A stretch of 31,817 bases of DNA from Paulinella micropora. Lineage: Eukaryota; Cercozoa; Imbricatea; Euglyphida. The notes under the pieces were generated by a model. The model saw only the letters and a program-made list of their open reading frames with translations. It was not told the DNA's origin and ran no database searches. The translations under genes and the position numbers were made by a program. Numbering within the stretch: position 1 is the first letter of the stretch; every line of letters starts with the position of its first letter. Location: the NCBI GenBank assembly GCA_009731375.1, contig BJOX01000258.1, positions 278,514 to 310,330 on the forward strand, written 5' to 3'. Positions 12,042 to 22,515 of the stretch are shown one piece after another.

Positions 12042-12211
12042 TCTATTCATCTATCTATCTATCCATCTATCCATCTATCCGTCTATCCATCTATCCATCT
12101 ATCTATCTATTTATCTATCTAATTCATCGGAAACAGAGACATAGTAGTATACCTATTCCAAGGTAGTCGTTGTTTCCGATGGATAGAGATAGATGGATAG
12201 ATGGATAGATG

Positions 12212-12265
<54 letters not shown>

Positions 12266-12276
12266 CAGATAGATAT

Positions 12277-12337
<61 letters not shown>

Positions 12338-12422
12338 CATAGTAGTATACCTATTCCGTGTAGACGTAGATGATTGCTTCTATCTATCTATCCATCCATC
12401 TATCCATCTATACATCTATCTC

Positions 12423-12460
<38 letters not shown>
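11745..12460. repeat. (TATC)n, (CT)n, hairpin switch, (GATA)n and exon 6 echo
   Basis: (TATC)n at 11750-11842, (CT)n at 11843-11956, (TATC)n at 11993-12120. An inverted pair CATCGGAAACA (12125-12135) / TGTTTCCGATG (12171-12181) sits where (TATC)n changes to (GATA)n (12181-12335). At 12364-12379, behind CCGTGTAG, ACGTAGATGATTGCTT repeats the first 16 bases of exon 6. (TATC)n follows to 12460. Confidence 0.85.
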
Positions 12461-12832
12461 AATCAAAAATTGGACTAATCTTCCTCTAGTCCGTATTGGT
12501 GACTGCATTCCATCATAGCCGTCCAGTGTTGCATAGCCCGGGCTAGGTCCCTGCGGGGGTTTAGGCCTCATACAATGTCATCATTGTAGCTTGCGCAAGC
12601 TTACGGTGCTCAAAACACTTGGACTAACGGCTTCCTTTTCTTTCTCTTCTTCCTTATCCTCCCACTCTCCATTCCTAGATTGCCTTTTTCTTCAACGTCC
12701 CTCCTCCTCTTCTTTTTCCAGAACACAATCTACCCGTGATTCCCATCCCGGACACATGCACAGTACACAAATTATTGTTTGATGTGAAACTGCGTTCCTT
12801 TGCAAGGACTACATTCCTTTGCGACATCTCAT
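12461..12832. other. Single-copy intronic island with decoy acceptors
   Basis: The largest simple-repeat-free block of this intron. It contains acceptor-like sites (CTCTCCATTCCTAG near 12679, CTTCTTTTTCCAG near 12721) followed by an open stretch including PDTCTVHKLLFD, but no donor gives the phase needed for exon 6. The block ends CTACATTCCTTTGCGACATC, a 20-mer also present in reverse at 23034-23057. Confidence 0.5.
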
Positions 12833-12841
12833 CTATCTATA

Positions 12842-12883
<42 letters not shown>

Positions 12884-12900
12884 CCTACCTACCTATCTAT

Positions 12901-12942
<42 letters not shown>

Positions 12943-12967
12943 GTGCTATCTATCTATCTAAATCCAG
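12833..12967. repeat. (TATC)n before exon 6
   Basis: Tetranucleotide tract, then CTAAATCCAG, the acceptor of exon 6. Confidence 0.9.
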
Positions 12968-13057
12968 ACGTAGATGATTGCTTTTCGGCGCCGTGTCTGA
13001 ACGGCGGAATCTGTATCGACCTTGTCCGCGCTTACCTCTGCGACTGTCACAAGACAG
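12968..13057 (+). CDS. Exon 6: EGF-like domain 2, first part
   Basis: 90 nt, phase 1 to phase 1; acceptor AATCCAG, strong donor ACAG/GTAAGA. The split codon from exon 5 (A plus AC) gives Asn, so the join reads CDE-N-VDDC, a normal spacing between tandem EGF repeats. It encodes VDDCFSAPCLNGGICID, LVRAYLCDCHKT and a split G, that is Cys 1-5 of an EGF domain; the sixth Cys comes from exon 7. A MITE sits 12 bases past the donor, and copies of its last ~50 bases with the donor recur downstream. Confidence 0.85.
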
Positions 13058-13068
13058 GTAAGATTGTA

Positions 13069-13275
13069 TGAGAAGTTCCTAGTTCTTAACTACAATGAGC
13101 AATGACTTCAAGTGCTTCGATCTCAGCCAGTGCTGGTTGCTATCGCTGCGCAGTGGCTCGTTGAAAGCTCTCGTCAAGAGCTTAGTAATGAGCTAAGATA
13201 CAGATTCCGGACACCAGTATTGGCTGAGATCGAAGCGTTTCAAGTCAATTGCATTTAAGAACTAGGAACTTCTCA
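13069..13275 (+). mobile_element. TA-flanked MITE, copy 1
   Basis: Perfect terminal inverted repeats TGAGAAGTTCCTAGTTCTTA ... TAAGAACTAGGAACTTCTCA, with further inverted similarity inside (GCTTCGATCTCAGCCA / TGGCTGAGATCGAAGC), flanked by TA on both sides (13067-13068, 13276-13277). TA duplication suggests mobilisation by a Tc1/mariner-type transposase. No coding capacity. Other copies are at 22516 and 29105. Confidence 0.85.
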
Positions 13276-13903
13276 TATAGCTAGGTAGCTAGGTAGGTAG
13301 GTAGGGTAGGTAGGTTAGGTAGGTTAGGCAGTCGTGAATGGACCTCGTCCGCGCTGACCTCTCTGCGGACTGTCACAAGACAGGTAAGATTGTATGTAGG
13401 CTAGGTAGCTAGGTTAGGTAGGTTAGGTAGGTTAGGTTAGGTTAGGTAGGTTAGGTAGGTTAGGTAGTCGTGAATGGACCTCGTCCGCGCTGACCTCTCT
13501 GCGGACTGTCACAAGACAGGTAAGATTGTATGTAGGCTAGGTAACTAGGTTAGGTAGGTTAGGTAGGTTAGGTTAGGTTAGGTAGGTTAGGTAGGTTAGG
13601 TAGTCGTGAATCGACCTCGTCCGCGCTGACCTCTCTGCGACTGTCACAAGACAGGTAAGATTGTCGTTGTTGCTGTTGCTGTTGTTGTTGCTGTTGTTGT
13701 TGTTGTTGTTGTTGTCGTTATTGCTGCTGTTGTTGTTGTTGTTGTTGTTGTTGTTGCTGTTGTTGTTGATGCTGCTGCTGTTGTTGCTGTTGCTGTTGTT
13801 GTTGTTGTTGTTGTTGTTGTTGTCGTCGTCGTTGTTGTTGTTGCTAGGTAGCTAGGTAGGTAGGTTAGGTAGGTTAGGTAGTCGTATCGACCTCGTCCGC
13901 GCT
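13276..13903 (+). repeat. Exon 6 3'-edge echoes in TAGG and TTG arrays
   Basis: 13331-13383, 13467-13519 and 13603-13654 each repeat the end of exon 6 (CGACCTCGTCCGCGCTGACC, CTGTCACAAGACAG) with the donor GTAAGATTGT kept; 13881-13903 keeps only ATCGACCTCGTCCGCGCT. Spacers are (TTAGG/TAGG)n, and (TTG)n with GCT/GTC variants at 13663-13845. Two of the copies carry GCGGACTG, a one-base insertion that breaks the EGF frame. Confidence 0.9.
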
Positions 13904-13945
13904 ATCTATCTAGCTGTCTGTCTGTCTACCTATCTACCTATCTAC

Positions 13946-14004
<59 letters not shown>

Positions 14005-14050
14005 CACTTACTCCACGGAGCGAACCAAGGCCACTTGAGGTGTCACTGAC
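13904..14050. repeat. (TATC)n and short spacer
   Basis: (TATC)n to 14003, then 47 bases of single copy leading into the 490-bp repeat. Confidence 0.8.
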
Positions 14051-14536
14051 CCTCCCTTGGGCTTGGTTTTTTGAAATGGGTGCCATCTGTCGACAGACAG
14101 AGAATTAGGGGATGGTGTGGGTGTGCTGGGCCCGTGGTGGGGTGCCTTATGTGTGCCTAGCCATACGCCTATAAGTCACATGCCGAAATAGCGACGGGAA
14201 GCACAATCCTGTTCCCTCAGGGTGCCCTTTCTCGCTTGTTGAGCCCGGAATAAAACCCACAGTGCTCTGTCGGTTTATACTAGACTGTCGAACAGTCTCG
14301 AAACTCCATCTGCTTACTGGGCCCTCTGTAATGGAGGTGGGAGCTCGTTCTGCAAGGGGCGCTTTATGGAACGAGCCCTGGCCCCGCCTGGTACTAGGGA
14401 GCTTTGGTATTGCCTGTATCAGTCCCTTCCGTGCAAACATCACGGCTTAGCTAGGCATCGGGTTAATACTTTACCCACAGACTTCCTGGTTGACGAAATC
14501 AGAAGCTCCTTTTTTCTGACATTAGTCGATATTTCA
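14051..14536 (+). mobile_element. Interspersed ~490-bp repeat, copy 2
   Basis: Nearly identical to 484-970 over its whole length, again ending in TTTCATCTATCTATC. It keeps the minus-strand 98-codon frame (14147-14443). The high identity means recent spread or local duplication. Confidence 0.65.
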
Positions 14537-14730
14537 TCTATCTATCTATCTATCTATCTACCTACCACTGCCACTGTCACAATACAGGTCAGATCGGGAT
14601 AGAAATATGTATGTATGTAGCTAGGTAGGTAGGTAGGTAGGTAGGTAGATTAGGTAGGTTAGGTAGACCTGTATCAAACCACTGCGACTGTCAAGACACA
14701 GGTGAGATCCAAATAGAAATATGTACGTAT
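14537..14730 (+). repeat. Diverged exon 6 3'-edge echoes
   Basis: 14566-14588 (CCACTGCCACTGTCACAATA CAG/GTCAGATC) and 14680-14702 (CCACTGCGACTGTCAAGACA CAG/GTGAGATC) resemble the CTGCGACTGTCACAAGACAG /GTAAGATT end of exon 6, each followed by GATAGAAATATGTA or a variant. Degenerate but donor-bearing. Confidence 0.6.
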
Positions 14731-17080
14731 GTAGGTAGGTAGGTAGGTAGGTAGGTAGGTGGATAGTAGATAGGTAGGTAGGTGGGTAGGTAGGTGGGTA
14801 GATAGGTGGGTAGGTAGGTAGGTGGGTAGATAGGTGGGTAGGTAGGTGGGTAGATAGGTACGTAGGTAGGTGGGTAGATAGGTAGGTAGGTAGGTAAGTG
14901 GAGATAGGTAGGTAGGTGGGAAGGTAGGTGGGTAGATAGGTAGGTAGGTAGGTAGGTGGGTAGATAGGTAGGTAGGTAGGTAGAGAGGCAGATAGGTAGG
15001 TAGGTGCGTAGATAGGTAGGTAGGTAGGTAGGTAGGTAGGTGAGATAGATGAGTAGATGGGTAGGTAGGTGGGTAGATAGGTAGGTAGGTAGGTAGGTAG
15101 GTGGTGAGACAGATGAGTAGGTGGGTAGGTAGGTGGGTAGATAGGTAGGTAGGTAGGTAGGTGGTGAGATAGACGAGTAGATGGGTAGGTAGGTGGGTAG
15201 ATAGGTAGGGAGGTAGGTAGGTAGGTGATGAGACAGATGAGTAGGTGGGTAGGTAGGTGGGTAGATAGGTAGGTAGGTAGGTAGGTGGTCCGATAGATGA
15301 GTAGGTGGGTAGGTGGTCAGATAGATGGGTAGGTAGGTAGGTAGGTAGGTAGGTGGGTAGCTAGGTAGGAAGGTAGGTAGATGGGTAGATAGGTAGGTAG
15401 GTAGGTAGGTGGGTAGATAGGTAGGTAGGTAGGTAGGTGAGTAGATAGGTAGGTAGGTTGGTGGGTAGGTAGGTGGTGAGATAGATGAGTAGGTGGGTAG
15501 GTAGGTGGGTAGATAGGTAGGTAGGTAGGTAGGTGGGTAGATAGGTAGTTAGGTAGGTAGTTAGGTAGGTAGGTAGGTAGGTAGGTAGGTAGGTAGGTGG
15601 TGAGACAGATGAGTAGGTGGGTAGGTAGGTGGGTAGATAGGTAGGTAGGTAGGTAGGTGAGTAGATAGGTAGGTAGGTTGGTGGGTAGGTAGGTGGTGAG
15701 ATAGATGGGTAGGTGGGTAGGTAGGTGGGTAGATAGGTAGGTAGGTAGGTAGGTGGGTAGATAGGTAGGTAGGTTGGTGGGTAGGTAGGTGGTGAGACAG
15801 ATGAGTAGGTGGGTAGGTAGGTGGGTAGATAGGTAGGTAGGTAGGTAGATGGGTAGATAGGTAGGTAGGTAGGTAGGTGGGTAGATAGGTAGGTAGGTAG
15901 GTAGGTGGGTAGATAGGTAGGTAGGTTGGTGGGTAGGTAGGTGGTGAGATAGATGAGTAGGTGGGTAGGTAGGTGGGTAGATAGGTAGGTAGGTAGGTAG
16001 GTGGGTAGATAGGTAGGTGGGTAGGTAGGTGGGTAGATAGGTAGGTAGGTAGGTAGGTGGGTAGATAGGTAGGTAGGTAGGTAGGTGGGTAGATAGGTAG
16101 ATAGGTAGGCAGGTGGGTAGATAGATAGGTAGGTAGGTAGGTAGGTGGGTAGATAGGTAGGTAGGTAGGTAGGTAGGTAGGTAGATAGATAGGTAGGTAG
16201 ATAGGTAGGTAGGTGGGTAGATAGGTAGGTAGGTTGGTAGGTAGGTAGGTGGTGAGATAGATGAGTAGGTGGGTAGGTAGATAGGTAGTAGGTAGATAGG
16301 TAGGTAGGTAGATAGGTAGGTAGGTAGATAGGTAGGTAGGTTGATAGGTAGAGAAAGGTAGGTAGGTAGGTAGGTAGATAGGTAGGTAGGTAGAGAGATA
16401 GGTAGGTAGGTAGAGAGATAGGTAGGTAGGTAGATAGGTAGGTAGGTAGGTAGATATATAGGTGGGTAGATAGATAGGTAGGTAGGTAGGTAGGTAGGTG
16501 GATAGGTAGATAGGTAGATAGGTAGGTAGGTAGATAGGTAGAACGGTAGGTAGGTAGTGTAGGTAGGTAGGTAGATAGGTAGGTAGGTACATAGGTAGGT
16601 AGGTAGGTAGATAGGTAGGTGGGTAGATAGGTAGGTAGGTAGGTAGGTAGATAGGTAGGTAGATAGGTAGGTAGGTAGGTAGATAGGTAGGTAGGTAGGT
16701 AGGTAGGTAGGTAGATAGGCAGGTAGGTAGATAGGTAGGTAGGAGGTAGGTAGATAGGTAGGTAGGCAGATAGGTAGGTAGGTAGATGGGTAGATAGGTA
16801 GGTAGGTAGGTAGGTAGATAGGTAGGCAGGTAGGTAGGTAGGTAGGTAGGTAGGTAGGTAGATAGGTAGATAGATAGGTAGGTAGGTAGGTAGATAGGTA
16901 GGTAGGTAGGTAGATAGGTAGGTAGATAGGTAGATAGGTAGGTAGGTAGGTAGGTAGATAGGTAGGTAGGTAGGTAGATAGGTAGGTAGATAGGTAGGTA
17001 GATAGGTAGGTAGATAGGTTGGTAGGTAGATAGGTAGGTAGGTAGATAGGTAGGTAGGTAAGTAGGTAGGTAGGTAGATA
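14731..17080. repeat. (TAGG)n array with higher-order units, ~2.35 kb
   Basis: A tetranucleotide array mixing TAGG, TGGG and TAGA. A longer unit around GTGAGA(C/T)AGATGAGTAGG recurs at roughly 15110, 15170, 15230, 15480, 15600, 15790, 15945 and 16255. The 567-codon minus frame across it is only YLPT-type repeat translation. Confidence 0.95.
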
Positions 17081-17105
17081 GGTGGTGCGTCGACCTTGTT
17101 CGCGC

Positions 17106-17169
<64 letters not shown>

Positions 17170-17171
17170 TT
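17081..17171 (+). repeat. Truncated exon 6 echo and (TTA)n
   Basis: GTGCGTCGACCTTGTTCGCG CT at 17085-17106 resembles ATCGACCTTGTCCGCGCT of exon 6 and passes directly into (TTA)n. Confidence 0.6.
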
Positions 17172-17268
17172 GGACACCGTGATAGCCCAGTGGTCAAGTT
17201 CTACCACCTGGGCCCTGTCGCCAGTTCGATTCCCGTCGGTGCCACCAGTATTTTCATTGAACATACCG
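17172..17268 (+). mobile_element. tRNA-derived SINE, 5' part cut by gap
   Basis: Forward copy with A box TAGCCCAGTGG (17183-17193) and B box GTTCGATTCCC (17224-17234), running into the N gap at ACATACCG. A (TTA)n tract lies directly upstream. Confidence 0.8.
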
Positions 17269-17788
17269 NNNNNNNNNNNNNNNNNNNNNNNNNNNNNNNN
17301 NNNNNNNNNNNNNNNNNNNNNNNNNNNNNNNNNNNNNNNNNNNNNNNNNNNNNNNNNNNNNNNNNNNNNNNNNNNNNNNNNNNNNNNNNNNNNNNNNNNN
17401 NNNNNNNNNNNNNNNNNNNNNNNNNNNNNNNNNNNNNNNNNNNNNNNNNNNNNNNNNNNNNNNNNNNNNNNNNNNNNNNNNNNNNNNNNNNNNNNNNNNN
17501 NNNNNNNNNNNNNNNNNNNNNNNNNNNNNNNNNNNNNNNNNNNNNNNNNNNNNNNNNNNNNNNNNNNNNNNNNNNNNNNNNNNNNNNNNNNNNNNNNNNN
17601 NNNNNNNNNNNNNNNNNNNNNNNNNNNNNNNNNNNNNNNNNNNNNNNNNNNNNNNNNNNNNNNNNNNNNNNNNNNNNNNNNNNNNNNNNNNNNNNNNNNN
17701 NNNNNNNNNNNNNNNNNNNNNNNNNNNNNNNNNNNNNNNNNNNNNNNNNNNNNNNNNNNNNNNNNNNNNNNNNNNNNNNNNNNNNNNN
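17269..17788. other. Assembly gap (520 N)
   Basis: Gap inside a SINE/(TTA)n cluster; it may hide repeat only or an exon. Confidence 1.
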
Positions 17789-17918
17789 TTATTATTATTA
17801 TTATTATTATTATGGAGGCACATGTCCAGGATCTGGATCTGATGCTATAGTCTGAGGAAGCCTATTATTATTATTATATTATTATTATTATTACTATTAC
17901 TATTACTATTATTATTAC

Positions 17919-17965
<47 letters not shown>

Positions 17966-18151
17966 TTATTATTATCATTATTACTATTATCATTACTATT
18001 ATTATCATTATCATTATTATTATTATTTTATTATTATTATTATTATTATCACTTTTACTATTATTAATATTATTTTCATTATTTTTGTTATCATTAGTAT
18101 TACTATTATTATTATTATTATTATTATTATCATTATTATTACTGCTATTTA
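17789..18151. repeat. (TTA)n arrays with SINE-like remnant
   Basis: (TTA)n at 17789-17812 and 17863-18148. Positions 17813-17862 (TGGAGGCACATGTCCAGGAT and on, ending CTGAGGAAGCC) resemble the SINE 3' part (TGGAGGCGCATGTGCAGAAA ... AGAGAAGC), perhaps the end of the copy that starts at 17172. Confidence 0.6.
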
Positions 18152-18322
18152 GGGAGTACATAGGCCATTGGTCCTTTTCAATGGGCTGATTGGTATAAAG
18201 CTCCTAGAGTAATGTTCTATGCCGTCACTTCCTTTATTCCACCGATTGGTGTGGAGACTTTCCTTATGGAATGGAGGACTGGATGCACATGGCCTTTTGG
18301 CTCAGCAATTGGCAGGAGATAC
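18152..18322 (-). mobile_element. 172-bp repeat, copy 3 (inverted)
   Basis: Reverse complement of 5803-5974 with few changes, again bounded by (TTA)n on both sides. Confidence 0.75.
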
Positions 18323-18438
18323 ATTATTACTGCTATTATTATTATTATTACTATTATTATTAGTATTATTAATATTATTATTATTACTATCATTATAATA
18401 ATAATAATAATAATTATTATTATTATTACTATTATTAC

Positions 18439-18507
<69 letters not shown>

Positions 18508-18525
18508 TTTTATTTTTATTATTAT
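18323..18525. repeat. (TTA)n array
   Basis: Trinucleotide array with a short TAA inversion at 18394-18412. Confidence 0.95.
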
Positions 18526-18679
18526 GCATATTTCCTCTGCGACTGCCGTGGCATAGCTGAGATCGGCATACAACTATTTAGTTGGGTAGGTAGGTAGGTA
18601 GGTAGGTAGGTAGGTAGGTAGGTAGGTAGGGTGCGTATCGACCTAGCTTGCGAATTCTATTGCAAACATTCCCCCTGCA

Positions 18680-18752
<73 letters not shown>

Positions 18753-18794
18753 ATCTATCTATTCATCTGCATTTGCCTCTGTATGTTCCCTCAG
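18526..18794 (+). repeat. Two diverged exon 6 echoes, TAGG and TATC tracts
   Basis: 18532-18566 (TTCCTCTGCGACTGCCGTGG) and 18632-18678 (GCGTATCGACCTAGCTTGCG AATTCTATTGC) resemble parts of exon 6. (TAGG)n lies at 18582-18630 and (TATC)n at 18679-18764. CTGTATGTTCCCTCAG at 18779-18794 is the acceptor of exon 7. Confidence 0.6.
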
Positions 18795-18915
18795 GCTTCA
18801 CGGGGCCGCATTGTGACCTACCTCTACCTCTTCCTCTCCCCGCCGGCCCCGCCACCGACCTCGACCTGAGCGCCACCTGGACCAGTGCTTCCACCTCAAC
18901 CAGCGCTCCCACCAT
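18795..18915 (+). CDS. Exon 7: EGF-like domain 2, end, and start of Thr/Ser stalk
   Basis: 121 nt, entry phase 1, exit phase 2; acceptor TGTTCCCTCAG, donor ACCAT/GTATGC. Joined to exon 6 it reads CDCHKT-G-FTGPHC, completing the sixth Cys of the EGF domain exactly as the family requires (the GFTG turn before Cys 6). It continues DLPLPLPLPAGPATDLDL and SATWTSASTSTSAPT, a Pro- then Ser/Thr-rich linker. Exit with AT joins C of the next exon to give Ile in a continuing Ser/Thr run. The donor lies at the first repeat unit of the (ATGT)n intron, so nearby GTATG sites could also be used. Confidence 0.8.
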
Positions 18916-19250
18916 GTATGCATGTATGTATGGTATGTGTGTGTATGTATCACGGTATGCATGCATGTATGTATGTATGTATGTATCTATGTATGTATGT
19001 ATGCATGTATGTATGCATGTATGTATGCATGTATGTATGCATGTATATATGTATGCATGTATGTATGCATGTATGTATGCATGTATGTATGCATGTATGT
19101 AAGTAAGTAAGTATGTATGTATGTATGTATGTATGTATGTATGTATGTATGTATGCATGCATGCATGCATGCATGCATGCATGTATGTATGTATGTATGT
19201 ATGTATGTATGTATGTATGTATGTATGCATGTATGTATGTATATCTGCAG
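18916..19250. repeat. Intron made almost wholly of (ATGT/ATGC)n
   Basis: A 335-bp intron from GTATGC to ATATCTGCAG, made almost wholly of tetranucleotide repeat. Its donor is itself a repeat unit. Confidence 0.85.
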
Positions 19251-19696
19251 CACTACCGGCAGCAGTACCAGCGCCCCCAGCTGGTCTACTGCTACTGCTA
19301 CTACTACTACTACTGCTACTACAGCTACTACTGCTACTACTACTGGTAGCACTGCTAGCACAGGAGACCAGCACCATGGGCAGCACGCGGACGTGACCAG
19401 CACCATGGGCAGCACAGGAGGAGCATCGGCCGCGGGCCACAGCGACATCATCAACAACATAAACAACCACAACAACCACAACAACCACAACCCGGACGAT
19501 GTCGACGACGACTCAAGCAAGAATTTCCCCGTCTTTGCCACCAAGCAACCACAAAACCCGGAAAATTTTCCTCCCCTTTTGTCCGGCCTGGGGGGCCACG
19601 TGCTGACTTGCGCGGACCGGCCATGTGCGAACGGGGGCACGTGCATCATGTTCGGGCCGGACGGGCCGGCCGTAACGGTGGAGAAGTGGCAACATG
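19251..19696 (+). CDS. Exon 8: Thr/Ser stalk and EGF-like domain 3, first part
   Basis: 446 nt, entry phase 2, exit phase 1, acceptor ATATCTGCAG, donor CATG/GTAAGG. It encodes a Thr/Ala/Ser-rich stretch (TTGSSTSAPSWSTATATTT), a Gly/Ser/His part with two TSTMGST-like repeats, an Asn/His run (NNHNNHNNHN), an acidic PDDVDDDSS, then CADRPCANGGTC and a long loop with GPDGPAVTVEKWQHG. The three Cys with ANGGTC match Cys 1-3 of an EGF repeat; the last three would come from 23942-23988. No echo copies of this exon are seen. Confidence 0.78.
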
Positions 19697-19735
19697 GTAA
19701 GGAGAGAGAGAGAGAGTGCGTGTGTGTGTGTATGT

Positions 19736-19780
<45 letters not shown>

Positions 19781-19812
19781 GAGAGAGAGAATAGAGAGAG
19801 AGAGACAGACAG

Positions 19813-19866
<54 letters not shown>

Positions 19867-19867
19867 C

Positions 19868-19907
<40 letters not shown>

Positions 19908-19914
19908 AAGAGAC

Positions 19915-20011
<97 letters not shown>

Positions 20012-20106
20012 AACTCACCCACCCACTTGCTTACCTACTCTTGATCCTGTTTCCTGATTCTGTGATCAGCATGCGTGGGATTATTCTATCTCTCTCTCTC
20101 TCTCTC
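19697..20106. repeat. (GA)n array and spacer
   Basis: (GA)n at 19703-20009 with a TGTGTG island near 19718-19733, then 80 bases of single copy and (CT)n up to the gap, so the dinucleotide switches strand. Confidence 0.9.
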
Positions 20107-20116
20107 NNNNNNNNNN
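20107..20116. other. Assembly gap (10 N)
   Basis: Run of N after (CT)n. Confidence 1.
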
Positions 20117-20183
20117 TGAGAAGTAACATAGAGAAAGGAGTGGTACACACAGACCGATACATAGACATACATAAGTACAGACA

Positions 20184-20246
<63 letters not shown>

Positions 20247-20412
20247 GTAATGTTGAGAGATGTGAGAAGTAAGATTGAGGCACCACTGGAGATAGGGTCG
20301 GTATACATACCGATACATAAAAATACATCATACAGACATATCTATCTATCTATCTATCTATCTATGTCATATTGAGGACCCGCTCGAGAATGCAACTGTC
20401 CATACGACTATA
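20117..20412. repeat. Duplicated ~75-bp motif with (TATC)n
   Basis: 20117-20186 and 20258-20341 share TGAGAAGTAA, ACCGATACATA and ACAGACATATCTATC and are each followed by (TATC)n. A compound repeat unit; no exon recognised. Confidence 0.7.
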
Positions 20413-20628
20413 CATGAGATATCGACTAATGTCAGAAAAAAGGAGCTTCTGATTTCGTCAACCAAGGAAGTCTGTGGGTAGAGTATTAACCCGATGCCCA
20501 GCTAAGCCGTGATGTTTGCACGGAAGGGACTGATACAGGCGATACCAAACCTCCCTAGTACCAGGCGGGGCCAGGGCTCGTTCCATAAGCGCCCCTTGCA
20601 GAACGAGCTCCCACCTCCATTACAGAGG
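20413..20628 (-). mobile_element. Interspersed ~490-bp repeat, copy 3 (inverted, cut by gap)
   Basis: Reverse complement of the 3' ~215 bp of 484-970; the rest falls in the N gap. Confidence 0.65.
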
Positions 20629-20873
20629 NNNNNNNNNNNNNNNNNNNNNNNNNNNNNNNNNNNNNNNNNNNNNNNNNNNNNNNNNNNNNNNNNNNNNNNN
20701 NNNNNNNNNNNNNNNNNNNNNNNNNNNNNNNNNNNNNNNNNNNNNNNNNNNNNNNNNNNNNNNNNNNNNNNNNNNNNNNNNNNNNNNNNNNNNNNNNNNN
20801 NNNNNNNNNNNNNNNNNNNNNNNNNNNNNNNNNNNNNNNNNNNNNNNNNNNNNNNNNNNNNNNNNNNNNNNNN
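20629..20873. other. Assembly gap (245 N)
   Basis: Gap inside the inverted repeat copy. The missing part of that copy (~270 bp) would about fill it. Confidence 1.
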
Positions 20874-21378
<505 letters not shown>

Positions 21379-22440
21379 CCTACCTACCTACCTACCTACC
21401 TACTTCCCTACCTCCCTACCTACCTACCTACCTACTTCCCTACCTACCTACCTACCTACTTTCCTACCTACCTACCTACCTACTTCCCTACCTACCTACC
21501 TACCTACTTCCCTACCTACCTACCTACCTACTTCCCTACCTACCTACCTACCTACTTCCCTACCTACCTACCTACCTACTTCCCTACCTACCTACCTACC
21601 TACTTCCCTACCTACCTACCTACCTACTTCCCTACCTACCTACCTACCTACTTCCCTACCTACCTACCTACCTACTTCCCTACCTACCTACCTACCTACT
21701 TCCCTACCTACCTACCTACCTACTTCCCTACCTACCTACCTACCTACTTCCCTACCTACCTACCTACCTACTTCCCTACCTACCTACCTACCTACTTCCC
21801 TACCTACCTACCTACCTACTTCCCTACCTACCTACCTACCTACTTCCCTACCTACCTACCTACCTACTTCCCTACCTACCTACCTACCTACTTCCCTACC
21901 TACCTACCTACCTACTTCCCTACCTACCTACCTACCTACTTCCCTACCTACCTACCTACCTACTTCCCTACCTACCTACCTACCTACTTCCCTACCTACC
22001 TACCTACCTACTTCCCTACCTACCTACCTACCTACTTCCCTACCTACCTACCTACCTACCTACCTACCTACCTACCTACCTACTTCCCTACCTACCTACC
22101 TACCTACTTCCCTACCTACCTACCTACCTACCTACCTACCTACCTACCTACCTACTTCCCTACCTACCTACCTACCTACTTCCCTACCTACCTACCTACC
22201 TACCTACTTCCCTATCTACCTACCTACCTACCTACCTACCTACCTACCTACCTACCTACTTCCCTACCTACCTACCTACCTACTTCCCTACCTACCTACC
22301 TACCTACCTACTTCCCTATCTACCTACCTACCTACTTCCCTACCTACCTACCTACCTACCTACTTCCCTACCTACCTACCTACTTTCCTACCTACCTACT
22401 TCCCTACTTCCCTACCTACCTACTTCCCTACCTACCTACG
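21379..22440. repeat. 24-bp higher-order (CCTA)n/TTCC array, ~1.06 kb
   Basis: Units of CTACTTCCCTACCTACCTAC plus CTAC repeat about 40 times, with some longer (CTAC)n units toward the right. The strand is all pyrimidine plus A, and it reads (YFPTYLPT)n in one frame. That frame is a by-product, not a gene. Confidence 0.95.
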
Positions 22441-22443
22441 CAG

Positions 22444-22512
22444 GTGCACCAGGAGGGCCAGGATGGTCATGAGCAGTTCTCATCTGTGTACGAAGCTGGA
22501 GGCATCGGCGAG
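22444..22512 (+). CDS. Weak candidate exon before a MITE
   Basis: Single-copy 69 bp between CTACCTACGCAG and GAG/GTAGAG. In phase 0 it encodes [20 protein letters not shown] and IGE. The phase-1 entry required by exon 8 gives a stop, so it does not fit the model as drawn. It could belong to an alternative transcript or be plain intron. The donor GTA overlaps the TA target duplication of the MITE. Confidence 0.2.
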
Positions 22513-22515
22513 GTA

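Noticed and set aside
12722-12790. Exon after CTTCTTTTTCCAG at 12721
   Set aside because: The acceptor is strong but no donor gives phase-1 exit to exon 6, while exon 5 joins exon 6 directly with perfect EGF spacing.
13295-13600. Interstitial telomeric repeat (TTAGG-like)
   Set aside because: Units mix TTAGG and TAGG irregularly and grade into plain (TAGG)n; no regular TTAGGG or TTAGG period.
17172-17246. Possible functional tRNA gene
   Set aside because: A and B boxes are present, but the anticodon arm is not clear and the same sequence recurs as SINE heads in reverse at 7097-7363 and 25529-25795.
15561-17264. 567-codon minus-strand open frame of Tyr-Leu-Pro-Thr repeats
   Set aside because: It is the translation of the (TAGG)n array; tetranucleotide repeats without stop stay open in any frame.
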